Below are positions 1 through 7,993 of a stretch of DNA of 20,425 nt, piece after piece. Origin of the DNA: Candidatus Dadabacteria bacterium (GTDB lineage: Bacteria > Desulfobacterota_D > UBA1144 > Nemesobacterales > UBA2774); contig DAOVUC010000003.1 of NCBI GenBank assembly GCA_030632765.1, forward strand, positions 1 to 20,425, in the 5' to 3' direction. The notes under the pieces are model-generated. The model did not search any database. It was not told the DNA's origin and worked only from the letters and a program-made list of their open reading frames with translations. Position numbers and translations under genes: made by a program. Positions within the stretch are counted from its first letter, which is position 1; each line of letters starts with the position of its first letter.

Positions 1-300
1 AGATCTATATTTAATGTGGCCCTTCCTAAACCCCTCAGGAATTAATTCTTCAACAGACTTACCAAGCAAAGCACGTCGTTCATAACCAAACATCTTTTCA
101 GCCTGTGAATTTAAAAAAATTATTTGTCCCATATTGTCCGTTATTACTATCCCATTAGGCACAGATTCTACAATCAACCGAAATGTCTCATCCGGTATAT
201 TAGTTCCGTCCTCAATTGATAGCTCAAAATGCTTTAGTTGTAACCGAAGCTCCTCTAATTCTCTCATAAGCTCTTTTTTAGTTTTATTTTTATCTGTCAT
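1..300 (-). CDS. PAS-domain signalling protein, N-terminal fragment
   Basis: This is the first 100 codons of a gene that continues past the left edge. Translating the complement from the ATG at 300 gives a charged, coiled-coil-like N-terminus (about residues 1-30, rich in K, E and L). A PAS domain core then starts near residue 42, with VPNGIVITDNMGQIIFLN, AEKMFGY and LLGKSVEELIPEGFR. PAS domains sense ligands, redox state or light. They usually sit ahead of a histidine kinase, a diguanylate cyclase or an RNA polymerase sigma-54 activator, and that output part is outside the window, so the enzyme class is unknown. No signal peptide or membrane segment is visible in this part. The SD is weak (TTTAGG about 11 bases before the ATG). 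The gene lies 92 bases downstream of the acetyltransferase gene on the same strand. Confidence 0.85.
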   Translation of the reverse strand, partial: MTDKNKTKKELMRELEELRLQLKHFELSIEDGTNIPDETFRLIVESVPNGIVITDNMGQIIFLNSQAEKMFGYERRALLGKSVEELIPEGFRKGHIKYRS

Positions 301-392
301 TTTAGACGGTACCTAAATCCCATGCTTTAACTAATTATGAGAGTAGCACTTTGTGAAAAGGCTTGCAATATTTGCACTAAGGTGTGCCTCTT

Positions 393-974
393 TTACCGTC
401 TATATATAGAGCTATAAAATTCGAACCTCCTTTCCCAGTTCTCAAGGCTAAAGGATGCAATTATCAAATCTTTTGTAATACCGGATAATTCATCCTTCAC
501 ATAACAACTAAGCACCGTTTCCGGCTTAAAACCATAATGGTCCAGTATTTTCGTAATACTAATATTGTCAGATATGTACCTGACTATTATCTTCTCGAAA
601 TTGTGCTTCAATCCCTCATATAATAAAATATTAAACAATTGAGAACCCAGACCTTTTCCCCTATAATCAGGGTCAACTATCAACTTTAGCTCCGCTGCAT
701 GTGACCAAAAAAGCCCCTCTGAGTGAAGCGATCCTTTTGCTACAACCTTATTTTTTGACAAAGCCACCAATTGAAATACTTTTCCATAGTTAGAACCGGC
801 AAACCAGTTCTCCACATTTTCCCATTTTGTTACATCACCTTTATAAATAAGAAGATCGGATTTGGGTATTCTCGAAAAAAATTTATATAAAGCCTCTATA
901 TCCACAGGTTCAATTGGTCTTGTAATTACCTCTGTTTCATCCATAAGGCTTAGCTTTTTCGGATATTCCTTCAT
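393..974 (-). CDS. GNAT-family N-acetyltransferase
   Basis: The protein is a probable acetyl-CoA-dependent acyltransferase of the GNAT fold. The family signature for CoA pyrophosphate binding, R/Q-x-x-G-x-G/A, is visible as VDPDYRGKGLGSQL, near residue 100. It is followed by the usual helix, a strand and a C-terminal HYGFKPE-like segment. The substrate cannot be read from sequence. I chose the ATG at 974 (193 aa) because AGGAG stands directly before it, although the spacing is short (2 bases). A longer frame opens with TTG at 1019 but has no SD. The N-terminal part (TRPIEPVDIEALYKFFSRIP) resembles GNAT domains often attached to acyl-CoA synthetases or standing alone. The gene is transcribed towards the PAS gene and may share its transcript. 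Confidence 0.8.
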   Translation of the reverse strand: MKEYPKKLSLMDETEVITRPIEPVDIEALYKFFSRIPKSDLLIYKGDVTKWENVENWFAGSNYGKVFQLVALSKNKVVAKGSLHSEGLFWSHAAELKLIVDPDYRGKGLGSQLFNILLYEGLKHNFEKIIVRYISDNISITKILDHYGFKPETVLSCYVKDELSGITKDLIIASFSLENWERRFEFYSSIYRR

Positions 975-1019
975 TTCTCCTATGCAACCTGTCTTGTAAA
1001 TATGCAATCTTTGTACCAA

Positions 1020-1356
1020 CTAAGATCTAATGATACGCTTTGAGATCTAGTATTACTTTCTATAAAGAGTAAAAGAGTGTTTAAGTTGCTAAAGTGCAAT
1101 GAATTAGAGGGCTAACCATTATAATGAAGACTAAATCTAGTAAAAGTCGGCAAGGATTTAGGCTTATTCCATTAACTACTTTTTAGTCTGAGTTAGAGCA
1201 TATTTGTCAGTATTTCTGACATCTGACATATTATTCTCATTAAAAAGAGTCTTGTGAAACCAAACGGTTAGCACAGAAGCAAATATCAGCTAGTTATCTC
1301 CGGTTCAAGATAGCTTATCCTGCAGTTTTAAGTTTTTACGTTCTTTTGTAACAATA
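1020..1356. other. Non-coding stretch with no recognised feature
   Basis: About 337 bases lie between the acetyltransferase gene and the broken ORF behind the polyphosphate kinase. The stretch is AT-rich with many stops in all frames. I see no tRNA, no convincing hairpin with a T-run and no long repeat. It presumably holds the promoter of the acetyltransferase gene, but no good -35/-10 pair stands out. Confidence 0.5.
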
Positions 1357-1638
1357 TCAGCTTTTGATAAATTCTTTACACACAGAGTTCAAAATGCTTA
1401 TACACAATGAAACGTGCGTGTTAAATCTAAAATCACTTGTACCTAAAACCAGGGTTTCTTGACTAAGACGAAGAAATATTGTGCAATGTTCATCAGTTAT
1501 ACCACACACTTCATCTACTAGATCAAGTGCTTTCTTACATCTTCATTTGAAATCATCCGGTTTCCAATATCCATGAGTTGGGTGTTTACTCACTTCAATC
1601 AATTCTTTATATGTTTTCTCAACATTATCACAATTCAT
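1357..1638 (-). pseudogene. Small ORF coupled to the polyphosphate kinase gene, interrupted by one in-frame TGA
   Basis: An ATG at 1638 overlaps the stop of the polyphosphate kinase gene as ATGA, the usual sign of translational coupling. The frame reads 31 residues (ending HGYWKPDDFK) to a TGA at 1543-1545. It then stays open in the same frame for 61 more residues (RCKKALDLVDEVCGITDEHC onward) to a TGA at 1357-1359. No frameshift is needed to join the halves. The simplest reading is a 93-residue protein in which one codon, possibly a Trp TGG, mutated to TGA. A short hairpin follows the TGA (1506-1530), so recoding as selenocysteine is a minor alternative. I recognise no family. The protein would be soluble, mixed alpha/beta in character and fairly rich in Cys (five in the second half). 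Confidence 0.45.
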
Positions 1639-2540
1639 TTAGAAACGTTGCTTTTGAGCGGGTCAGGGAGTTCTAACTTAGCGTCCCCTTTTGGATTGTC
1701 TTTATCTATCAGTTCACTCAGCACAGACATCTGGAGTTTATTAAGTCCCCTAAAGGAAACTCCATTAACCTCTACAGTGTAGGTTTCTGAAACATCCTGT
1801 CCCGTCAATGGAACAAATTTTTTGTTTCCAAAGAACCTCGCGATATATAGCATAGTAGTGAGTCTGGATTCCCTTCTGGAATTCGAATCTATTAGTATCC
1901 AGGGAGACTTTTTTGATGCTGTATGGGTGACCATCTGTTCTTTATATTTGGTGAATGTTTCCCATTTTTTTCTAGCATGGAAATCATTTTCCGAGAACTT
2001 CCAAAATTTAAGGGGATCAGACAACCTTTCTTGAAAGCGGTAAAGTTGATGCTCTGGATCAACGGACAGGTAAAACTTTATCAATTTAAGACCGTTATCA
2101 ATTAAATTATGCTCCCACTCAAGCACCTTATGCATAAAATACTCGTACTGCGACTTTGAGCAGTATCCCATCGTAGGCTCAATCAGTGCGCGGTTATACC
2201 ACGAACGATCAAAGAATACTATTTCCCCCTCTCTAGGAAGAAGCCGCTCATATCTATGGAACCAGTATTTAGACTCTTTTTTGGTAGGAATACCGAGGTC
2301 CACAATTTTGTAGTACTTCGGCATTAAATTTTGAGTATGTCGAAGAATAGTAGAGCCTTTGCCGGCTGCGTCACGCCCATCAAAACATATACAAACTCTT
2401 TGACCCTTCTTGACAACCTTTTGTTGAATGGTGAGCAGTTCTAATTGAATGCGGCGTTTTTCAATATTATAGTCTTTCAGGTTGATACCTATATAAGGTG
2501 CTTCAATCTTTATAACTTTTTTGCCGGTAAGTTTTTTCAT
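1635..2540 (-). CDS. ppk2: Polyphosphate kinase 2 family protein (PPK2)
   Basis: A cytosolic P-loop kinase that transfers phosphate between polyphosphate and nucleotides, in the direction that makes ADP/ATP or GDP/GTP from polyphosphate in most characterised members. The Walker A motif is FDGRDAAGKGST (residues 53-64). The Walker B-like DRSWYNRA is at 111-118. The lid region, with ERLSDPLKFWKFSENDF, is near 171-187. All are diagnostic of PPK2. At 301 aa it is about 30-40 residues longer than the shortest one-domain members. The extra part is a C-terminal tail from about 245 that I do not recognise. An SD (GGAGGAG) lies 8 bases before the ATG at 2540. The choice between class I (NDP) and class III (AMP/ADP) activity cannot be made safely by eye. 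Its stop overlaps the start of the broken small ORF. Confidence 0.93.
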   Translation of the reverse strand: MKKLTGKKVIKIEAPYIGINLKDYNIEKRRIQLELLTIQQKVVKKGQRVCICFDGRDAAGKGSTILRHTQNLMPKYYKIVDLGIPTKKESKYWFHRYERLLPREGEIVFFDRSWYNRALIEPTMGYCSKSQYEYFMHKVLEWEHNLIDNGLKLIKFYLSVDPEHQLYRFQERLSDPLKFWKFSENDFHARKKWETFTKYKEQMVTHTASKKSPWILIDSNSRRESRLTTMLYIARFFGNKKFVPLTGQDVSETYTVEVNGVSFRGLNKLQMSVLSELIDKDNPKGDAKLELPDPLKSNVSK

Positions 2541-2812
2541 ACCGTTTACTCCTCCGTTACAAGTTTGACACCCAAGACTCCGTGCAAATTAATACAGTAT
2601 ATAAAGTACCCGACTTGAATACTTATATGATTAAAATCGAATTTACATGCTCTTTAGTTTTAAGATACGGGATAAAACTATTAAAGGGAATTATACACAA
2701 TTTAAGAACTTTCCAATTACTAAAGTTTGGACATAAGACGAGAATATAAGTATTAACAAGAGTATCTTGGCAATATTATTGAAGTAAGATTATAACAAAA
2801 AATAATGGGAGA

Positions 2813-2889
2813 TGGTCGGGGTGAGAGGGCTCGAACCTCCGACCTCAGCGTCCCAAGCGCTGCGCGCTCCCAAACTGCGCTACACCCCG
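2813..2889 (-). tRNA. tRNA-Pro (anticodon UGG)
   Basis: The complement folds as a complete tRNA of 77 nt including an encoded CCA. The acceptor stem is CGGGGTG/CACCCCG, the D stem GCGC/GCGC, and the anticodon stem CAGCG/CGCTG with loop CTTGGGA, which puts TGG at 34-36. The T-arm has the loop TTCGAGC and one G-U pair, and the discriminator is A. UGG-Pro reads CCA/CCG and often all four Pro codons. A T-rich stretch (TTATTTTTTG) follows the 3' end and may help to terminate transcription. Confidence 0.96.
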
Positions 2890-2905
2890 ACTTAAAGTGG
2901 AAATC

Positions 2906-2933
2906 AGTATACCTAGTAAAAATAAAACGACAA
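2906..2933 (-). promoter_or_regulatory. Probable sigma-70-type promoter of tRNA-Pro
   Basis: On the complement, TTGTCG and TATACT are separated by 16 bases, and the -10 ends 16 bases before the mature tRNA 5' end. The -10 matches the consensus at 5 of 6 positions. The assignment is by position and motif only. Confidence 0.5.
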
Positions 2934-3005
2934 GACACAATTCATCATTTTTCCATATATTTGTGGAATTATTAAATTCATGCCACATCTAAAGAAAGTT
3001 ATTTC

Positions 3006-3305
3006 TTATCCTAAGTACTTGTCGTAAACTTCCTTGGCCCAGAATATTTCAGTTCCTGAAGATAAGAGCGCAGTTTCCATGATTGCTTCTGCAATTTCCG
3101 CCTTGCTAATTTTAAGAGCAAGCGCTTTCTTGATTCTAGACTCTGTACAATGGGGACATCTTCCATGTACAGACACAGATATTGCAATCAAAGCCTTGGT
3201 CTTCGGATCTAACTTTGTTTCTCCTTCAACCGCTTTATAAAAAGTCCACCACCCTTCTGCCATTTCAGGCGCGTGTTTCTCAAACCATCTCTGATCGTCA
3301 GCCAT
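3006..3305 (-). CDS. AhpD/carboxymuconolactone decarboxylase-family CxxC protein
   Basis: A 99-residue all-alpha protein of the carboxymuconolactone decarboxylase/AhpD superfamily. Members include peroxidase-cycle reductases and small decarboxylases. The pattern is clear: KLDPKTKALIAISVSV, then HGRCPHCTESRIKKAL with the CxxC at residues 50-53, then AEIAEAIMETALLSSG. In AhpD-type enzymes a His normally follows the second Cys by four residues. Here that place is Arg57, so the classic Cys-His relay is changed. I chose the ATG at 3305 because AGGAGG stands 9 bases upstream. A longer reading frame adds 24 lysine- and tyrosine-rich residues without an SD. The gene lies 75 bases downstream of msrA on the same strand, and a shared role in repairing or removing oxidants is plausible but inferred. 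Confidence 0.85.
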   Translation of the reverse strand: MADDQRWFEKHAPEMAEGWWTFYKAVEGETKLDPKTKALIAISVSVHGRCPHCTESRIKKALALKISKAEIAEAIMETALLSSGTEIFWAKEVYDKYLG

Positions 3306-3380
3306 GTTGTAATACCTCCTATTATATTTTTTTGACTTCGCCAAGTAATATTTAACCGACAAGTAATTACCGGTCATTCA

Positions 3381-3926
3381 CTATTGTTTCATATTCTTCA
3401 TATATTGTATATACCCGTCTCTTCCTGAGCCCATTTTATATGATGAATAGCCAATCGGGTTCTTTTCATAAAATTTCTGATGAGATTCGTCTGCAGGATA
3501 AAACTCCATAGCGGGCCTAATCTCAGTTACTATCGGGCTAGGATACCTACCCGTCTCGCCGAGTTCCTTTTTTGACTTCTGAGCCGTCTTCTTCTGCTCT
3601 GGAGTGTGATAAAAGATAGCCGTCCTATAGTGCATACCTCTGTCAACAAACTGCCCGCCGCCGTCAGTAGGATCAACATTGGTCCAAAACACATCAAGCA
3701 GTTTCTCGTAAGAGATCAAGGACGGATCATAGACAATTTGAACCGACTCCAGGTGATCAGTCCTTCCCAGGCACACGTCGTCATAAGAAGGGTTTTTCTC
3801 GACCCCTCCCGTATAACCCACAGTTGTCGAGATTACACCTTCGAGTCTGTCAAAAGGAGGCTGCATGCACCAAAAGCACCCTCCTGAAAAAGTAGCCTTC
3901 TCATAATTATTTTCAGAAACACTCAT
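3381..3926 (-). CDS. msrA: Peptide-methionine (S)-S-oxide reductase
   Basis: MsrA reduces the S epimer of methionine sulfoxide in free Met and in proteins, using thioredoxin or another thiol donor. The catalytic signature GGCFWC is at residues 15-20, with Cys17 as the nucleophile. Other conserved blocks are EGVISTTVGYTGG, YDDVCLGRTDHLESVQIVYD, DPTDGGGQFVDRGMHYRTAIFY and the late FYPADESHQKFYEKNP. The ATG at 3926 gives 181 aa, a normal MsrA length. The frame also extends to a TTG at 3959, which would add eleven residues but lacks a proper SD. GGGAG lies 13 bases before the ATG, a rather long gap. There is no signal peptide, so it acts in the cytosol. It is followed by the CxxC protein gene on the same strand. 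Confidence 0.95.
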   Translation of the reverse strand: MSVSENNYEKATFSGGCFWCMQPPFDRLEGVISTTVGYTGGVEKNPSYDDVCLGRTDHLESVQIVYDPSLISYEKLLDVFWTNVDPTDGGGQFVDRGMHYRTAIFYHTPEQKKTAQKSKKELGETGRYPSPIVTEIRPAMEFYPADESHQKFYEKNPIGYSSYKMGSGRDGYIQYMKNMKQ

Positions 3927-4057
3927 AGTTATATTAAAACTCCCTATAATTGTTTTCAAAACTATATTTGAAATATCTCTAGTTTAGATACTTGAAATTC
4001 AAATTTGATGCTCACTATCAACAAGACTAGCACAAATTAAAATATCAGCTAGCTCAT

Positions 4058-4480
4058 TTAACTTAATTGCTTTAAACTATTAGCTCTTAACAGCTCATTA
4101 AGAATTATATGAACAATAGGCAATCCGAAAAGAACTTTTACAAAGGATAGCAAGAATGGTCTACCAAAGCTAGAGTAATGTTCCTTCAAAAATCCAAATG
4201 ATAAGACGACTCCGCTATCGTATAGCTGGGCAAAGGTTAGTATAGAAACGACAATAAGATAAAGCCAGGTAATCAGGCATAAGTAATAACCCCATTTGCT
4301 TCCTCTCCAGATTAACATTCCTCCTAAAGCGCTGCAGAGACCTCTTATAACTATTGCATTTATGACCACAATAGCAGCCGCTGAAGGATAAGAATCTAAT
4401 CTATCTAATAGCAACAAACCGCCAAGTCCTGGGAGACCCGCTAAAATAGTCAGAAGTCCGATAATCTTTCTTTTTCTCAC
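4058..4480 (-). CDS. Small hypothetical membrane protein
   Basis: A 140-residue protein of unknown function. It has about four hydrophobic segments (near 6-25, 36-57, 63-85 and 108-131), a basic N-terminus MRKRK, and a charged loop around 96-105. It begins with GTG at 4480, only 17 bases after the stop of the large transporter gene. No clear SD is seen, so its translation probably depends on coupling to that gene. The context suggests an accessory to the transporter or simple cotranscription. I do not recognise a family, and the call that it is a real gene rests on length, hydrophobicity pattern and spacing. Confidence 0.7.
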   Translation of the reverse strand: MRKRKIIGLLTILAGLPGLGGLLLLDRLDSYPSAAAIVVINAIVIRGLCSALGGMLIWRGSKWGYYLCLITWLYLIVVSILTFAQLYDSGVVLSFGFLKEHYSSFGRPFLLSFVKVLFGLPIVHIILNELLRANSLKQLS

Positions 4481-4497
4481 TGGTTAAATGGATAACT

Positions 4498-6588
4498 TTA
4501 GCGGATATAGGTTTTGTGAAACTCCTTCATACTCGAAGGCTCACCTATAACTGTTATTCTGTCATTTTCATGAATTATTGTGCTGCCACGGGGAATAATA
4601 GTCTGCTCGCCGCGGCGTATAAGAGCAACCAGGCTCCCTTGAGGCATATTTATTGCGCTCAACGGCTTTCCAATCAACTGCTCAGTTGGAGTATTCTTAT
4701 GGATATAAATAGAGTGGAATCTTTCATTGTGTAGTATGGTCTCTTTAAGCTGCTGCTCGTCTTCGGCTATAAGCCAGTCGTTCATAAAATTCTCATCCTC
4801 AATCTGTCTGGCAACTTGAGCTAACATTCTTACATGCTGAGTGGGGCTATCCAAAGGACTAAGGAGAAAAAATATTGCGTGTAGTGTTTGTTCTTCTTCC
4901 TTATCTGTGGCCGGATTATTAAATTTAATATGCACTCCGTGCTTTGAGCGAACCATAACCATTTCCATCTGCTTCAATCCGTCAACACGCGAGTGCGGTA
5001 AGGCCGCACCATGAGCTACAGGAGTAACACCCACTACAGTACCTTCAAAGAACTGCCTATAAAGATTTTCATAGGATTCCGGTACAAACTGAGAAAACAA
5101 AGTGCTTACTCTTTCTACGATATCTTCAAACCCAATCTCTGAGCTAATATCAATTACATGACTACGGGCTACGAGTTGATCAAAGGGATCATCTTTCCTT
5201 AGTCCTTTTTCTTTTAATATGCCCCTTAGTTCCCTGTCTAATCCCTCATATCTCGATTGCCCGAGTTTTTCGAAGATATGATATATAGCCCCGCTCCTGC
5301 CAACCTTATTCCTCACATAGAACTTATACCAAACTATCCCTATTACGAACATTACAGCTGTAAAGACCTTGGTCCAAACTCCCATATGACCAAGGAGCCA
5401 CAGACTTACCAATACACCGAATATTTGCATCCACGGGTATAAGGGAGAACGATAGCCCGGATCGTACGAATCAATCTTGCTTTCTCTCATAACTATTACA
5501 GCAATACAGACAAACATGAACATCAACAATTGAAAGGCGCTTGCTATTTTTACTATTTTAGAAGTATTAAGAAGTAAGAGAATTAACACTATACTTCCTA
5601 CAGTAACAATTATTGCATTAAACGGTATTCCGTTTTTGCTGAGTTTCTGAAAAATGCTCGGCATCATGAAATCACGGCTCATGGCAAGGGGATATCTTGA
5701 TGCGCTCATGGTTCCTGCATTCGCAACTGAGATAAAAGCTAAAAGCGCAGCTACAGATACCACGATTATCCCCACTTTGCCAAATATACTTCCCGCAACT
5801 GTAGCTACGGGCGAGAGGTCTCCAGCGAGCTTGTCCATTGGTATTACACCCACCATAATAGCAGTTCCGATCCCGTATATTAATATTGCTGTTACAAGAG
5901 CCAAGAATATACCAAGTGGAAGATTCCTTTCAGGGTTTTCTACTTCTTCAGATAGGCTGGCAACATTTGTAATACCAACATAGCTTATATAAACCATAGC
6001 CGCGGTAGATAAGATAGCCCCAGAGCCCGCATCAAAATAGCCGCTGAAATGAGAAAAATGAATCTCGGGAACTCCCGTTGTGATAAATCCAATCAAAATT
6101 AAAACCAGAATCACAACAAAAAAAATCTGAAATTTGCTACTTGTCTTGGTGCCCAGAAAATTGAGCACACCCAAGGCTATAGCAATTGCAATTGCGACGG
6201 GAACAATTGGGAGGTTAGGAACAAAAAGTCCTATATAAACACCCATACCAATCAGTGCAAAAGCCACTTTAAGAATAAGGGCAAGCCAGGTACCTATACC
6301 ACCAATGGTGCCTAGAAGGGGACCCATTGAGCGGTCCAGAAAATAATATAGACCGCCAGCTCTTGGCATAGCCGTTGTGAGCTCCACGATGCTAAATGTA
6401 GCTGGTATTAGGGGCAATGCCGCTATTAGATAGGCCAATGTAATTGCTGGTCCGGCGCTCATAGCCGCAATCCCAGGTAATAAAAAGAATCCAGCACTAA
6501 GAGTTGTTCCTGTTGCCAAAGCATAAACATCAAACAACTTTAAACTTTTCTTAAGGCGCTGTGGCTGACTTGATTTTTGAGTGCTCAT
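4498..6588 (-). CDS. APC-type amino acid permease fused to PTS EIIA-like and RCK-C domains
   Basis: A 696-residue inner-membrane transporter with three modules. Residues 17-425 form an APC-superfamily permease of about 12 membrane helices, starting FDVYALATGTTLSAGFFLLP and including SLSEEVENPERNLPLGI. Residues 470-620 resemble a PTS EIIA type-2/nitrogen domain, with AALPHSRVDG placing a candidate phospho-acceptor His at 532. Residues 627-696 resemble an RCK/TrkA C-terminal ligand-binding domain (GKPLSAINMPQGSLVALIRRG, then NDRITVIGE). Such soluble parts suggest that transport is gated by phosphorylation and by a small ligand. The substrate, probably an amino acid or polyamine, cannot be told from sequence. 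The SD is poor (GTGGGC). It lies 129 bases downstream of ddl and is followed closely by the small membrane protein gene. Confidence 0.9.
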   Translation of the reverse strand: MSTQKSSQPQRLKKSLKLFDVYALATGTTLSAGFFLLPGIAAMSAGPAITLAYLIAALPLIPATFSIVELTTAMPRAGGLYYFLDRSMGPLLGTIGGIGTWLALILKVAFALIGMGVYIGLFVPNLPIVPVAIAIAIALGVLNFLGTKTSSKFQIFFVVILVLILIGFITTGVPEIHFSHFSGYFDAGSGAILSTAAMVYISYVGITNVASLSEEVENPERNLPLGIFLALVTAILIYGIGTAIMVGVIPMDKLAGDLSPVATVAGSIFGKVGIIVVSVAALLAFISVANAGTMSASRYPLAMSRDFMMPSIFQKLSKNGIPFNAIIVTVGSIVLILLLLNTSKIVKIASAFQLLMFMFVCIAVIVMRESKIDSYDPGYRSPLYPWMQIFGVLVSLWLLGHMGVWTKVFTAVMFVIGIVWYKFYVRNKVGRSGAIYHIFEKLGQSRYEGLDRELRGILKEKGLRKDDPFDQLVARSHVIDISSEIGFEDIVERVSTLFSQFVPESYENLYRQFFEGTVVGVTPVAHGAALPHSRVDGLKQMEMVMVRSKHGVHIKFNNPATDKEEEQTLHAIFFLLSPLDSPTQHVRMLAQVARQIEDENFMNDWLIAEDEQQLKETILHNERFHSIYIHKNTPTEQLIGKPLSAINMPQGSLVALIRRGEQTIIPRGSTIIHENDRITVIGEPSSMKEFHKTYIR

Positions 6589-6717
6589 AATAGCCCACTA
6601 TTTAGTATTGGAAACACTATCCTTACTTAATAGAAACTGTTGTATATTGCTAAGTCCCAAGAGAATGAAGACTACATCTATAAGATAGACCTATGCAAGT
6701 TTTCTTAGGGCATTTCT

Positions 6718-7836
6718 TTAATTCCCTGCCCCTGTCTCTTCTATATCGGTTCTCAGTTTCAACTTGTCATTTTTTCTGTCTATCGCAAATTGAATGAGTT
6801 TCGTAATCAATTCTGTGAAACTTACCCCACTTGTTTCCCAAAGTTTAGGATACATGCTGATCTCGGTAAAACCCGGAATAGTATTAATTTCACTTATAAA
6901 AATATCTCCAGTATTCCCATCAATTAGAAAATCAACCCTTCCCATACCACTGCAATCAAGGGCTTTAAATGTTTTAACGGCTAACTCTTTAAGTTTATTA
7001 TTTATATCCTCATCAAGCTCAGCAGGTGCAATTAGTCCGGTCCCCTCTTCCAAATATTTTGCAGTGTAATCATAGAAATCTCTATGAGGTATAATCTCTC
7101 CGGGTAAAGACGCCATAGGGTTCTCATTCCCGAGAACGCTTATCTCAATCTCTCTAGGATTTGATACAGCTTTTTCAATTAATATTCTATTTGAGAACTG
7201 ACATGAAGAATCTATTGCGCTATTCAACTCCACATCTGAGCTAATTTTAGAAATACCTACACTAGAGCCAAGATCCGCAGATTTAACAAAACACGGAAAA
7301 CCAATGGAGCCAAGCACCCTATCTCTTATTGTTTTTTTATCAGATTCCCATTCATATTTATAAAAACCAATATAGGGAACAACAGGAAGTGAAGCTTCTT
7401 TCAGAACAGCTTTCATTACTATCTTATCCATTCCTATTGAAGAACCCAATACGGATGCTCCTACAAATGGGATACCCATAAGCTCTAACATTCCCTGAAT
7501 CGTACCATCCTCTCCGTAAGTGCCATGAAGTACCGGAAAAACAGCATCTAACTTAAGCTCACCTAAGACCCTTGAATCGCTAATCTCAAAAAAAACCGGA
7601 TTCTCATGATTCAGCGAGGGCGCAAGAAATGATTCTGTATATACTTCAAGTTCTCCATCATTTAACCATTCATCAATATTGACTCTATGCCATAAACCGT
7701 TTTTATCAATAAATACGGGGTAGATATCATAGATTTCTGTGTCTGTATTGTTAATTACTGATTTTGCTGAAAGCAAGGAAACTTCATGTTCAACCGACCT
7801 ACCTCCAAAAATAATTCCAACCTTTAACTTAGACAA
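6718..7836 (-). CDS. ddl: D-alanine--D-alanine ligase
   Basis: An ATP-grasp ligase that joins two D-alanines for the peptidoglycan stem peptide in the cytosol. Family blocks are complete: GGRSVEHEVSLLSA (11-24), VFPVLHGTYGEDGTIQGMLE (99-118), PCFVKSADLGSSVGI (181-195), REIEISVLG (228-236), the omega-loop FYDYTAKY (254-261), GMGRVDFLID (297-306) and EINTIPGFTEISMYP (316-330). The 372-residue length fits the longer Ddl/VanA-like subgroup. The Tyr in FYDYTAKY favours D-Ala-D-Ala over depsipeptide ligation. The start is TTG at 7836, since the upstream frame meets a stop before any ATG, and GAGGAG lies 11 bases before it. It is divergent from the thiolase gene. The last dozen residues are acidic and probably disordered. 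Confidence 0.95.
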   Translation of the reverse strand: MSKLKVGIIFGGRSVEHEVSLLSAKSVINNTDTEIYDIYPVFIDKNGLWHRVNIDEWLNDGELEVYTESFLAPSLNHENPVFFEISDSRVLGELKLDAVFPVLHGTYGEDGTIQGMLELMGIPFVGASVLGSSIGMDKIVMKAVLKEASLPVVPYIGFYKYEWESDKKTIRDRVLGSIGFPCFVKSADLGSSVGISKISSDVELNSAIDSSCQFSNRILIEKAVSNPREIEISVLGNENPMASLPGEIIPHRDFYDYTAKYLEEGTGLIAPAELDEDINNKLKELAVKTFKALDCSGMGRVDFLIDGNTGDIFISEINTIPGFTEISMYPKLWETSGVSFTELITKLIQFAIDRKNDKLKLRTDIEETGAGN

Positions 7837-7914
7837 TGTTTGCTGGTCTCCTCTTAATTATTACCTAACGAATTACCCAACAGGAAAAACAGTGTCAAGA
7901 TGACTATAGTTAAC

Positions 7915-7943
7915 TTGATATAAGATTTCCGTAAGGGTAATAT
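7915..7943 (+). promoter_or_regulatory. Probable promoter of the thiolase gene
   Basis: TTGATA and TAATAT are separated by 17 bases, about 50 bases before the thiolase ATG, in the divergent gap between ddl and the thiolase. The match is 5/6 at -35 and 4/6 at -10. It was found by eye only. Confidence 0.5.
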
Positions 7944-7993
7944 GCAAGAATAACCGCTTCATACCGGCTCGAAAACCCCCAGGAGGTAAATCA

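Noticed and set aside
1281..1293. 13-base sequence AAATATCAGCTAG also present near 4039
   Set aside because: A single short match in AT-rich gaps of a 20-kb window is expected by chance, and no further similarity surrounds it.
1573..2105. Several plus-strand ORFs of 60-70 residues
   Set aside because: They lie antisense to the clearly coding PPK2 gene (and in part to the broken ORF) and show no family motif.
2753..2938. 61-residue ORF on the minus strand
   Set aside because: It reads straight through the tRNA-Pro gene and has no SD or protein-like pattern.
5654..5983. 109-residue plus-strand ORF
   Set aside because: It is antisense to the permease domain of the transporter and follows its codon pattern.
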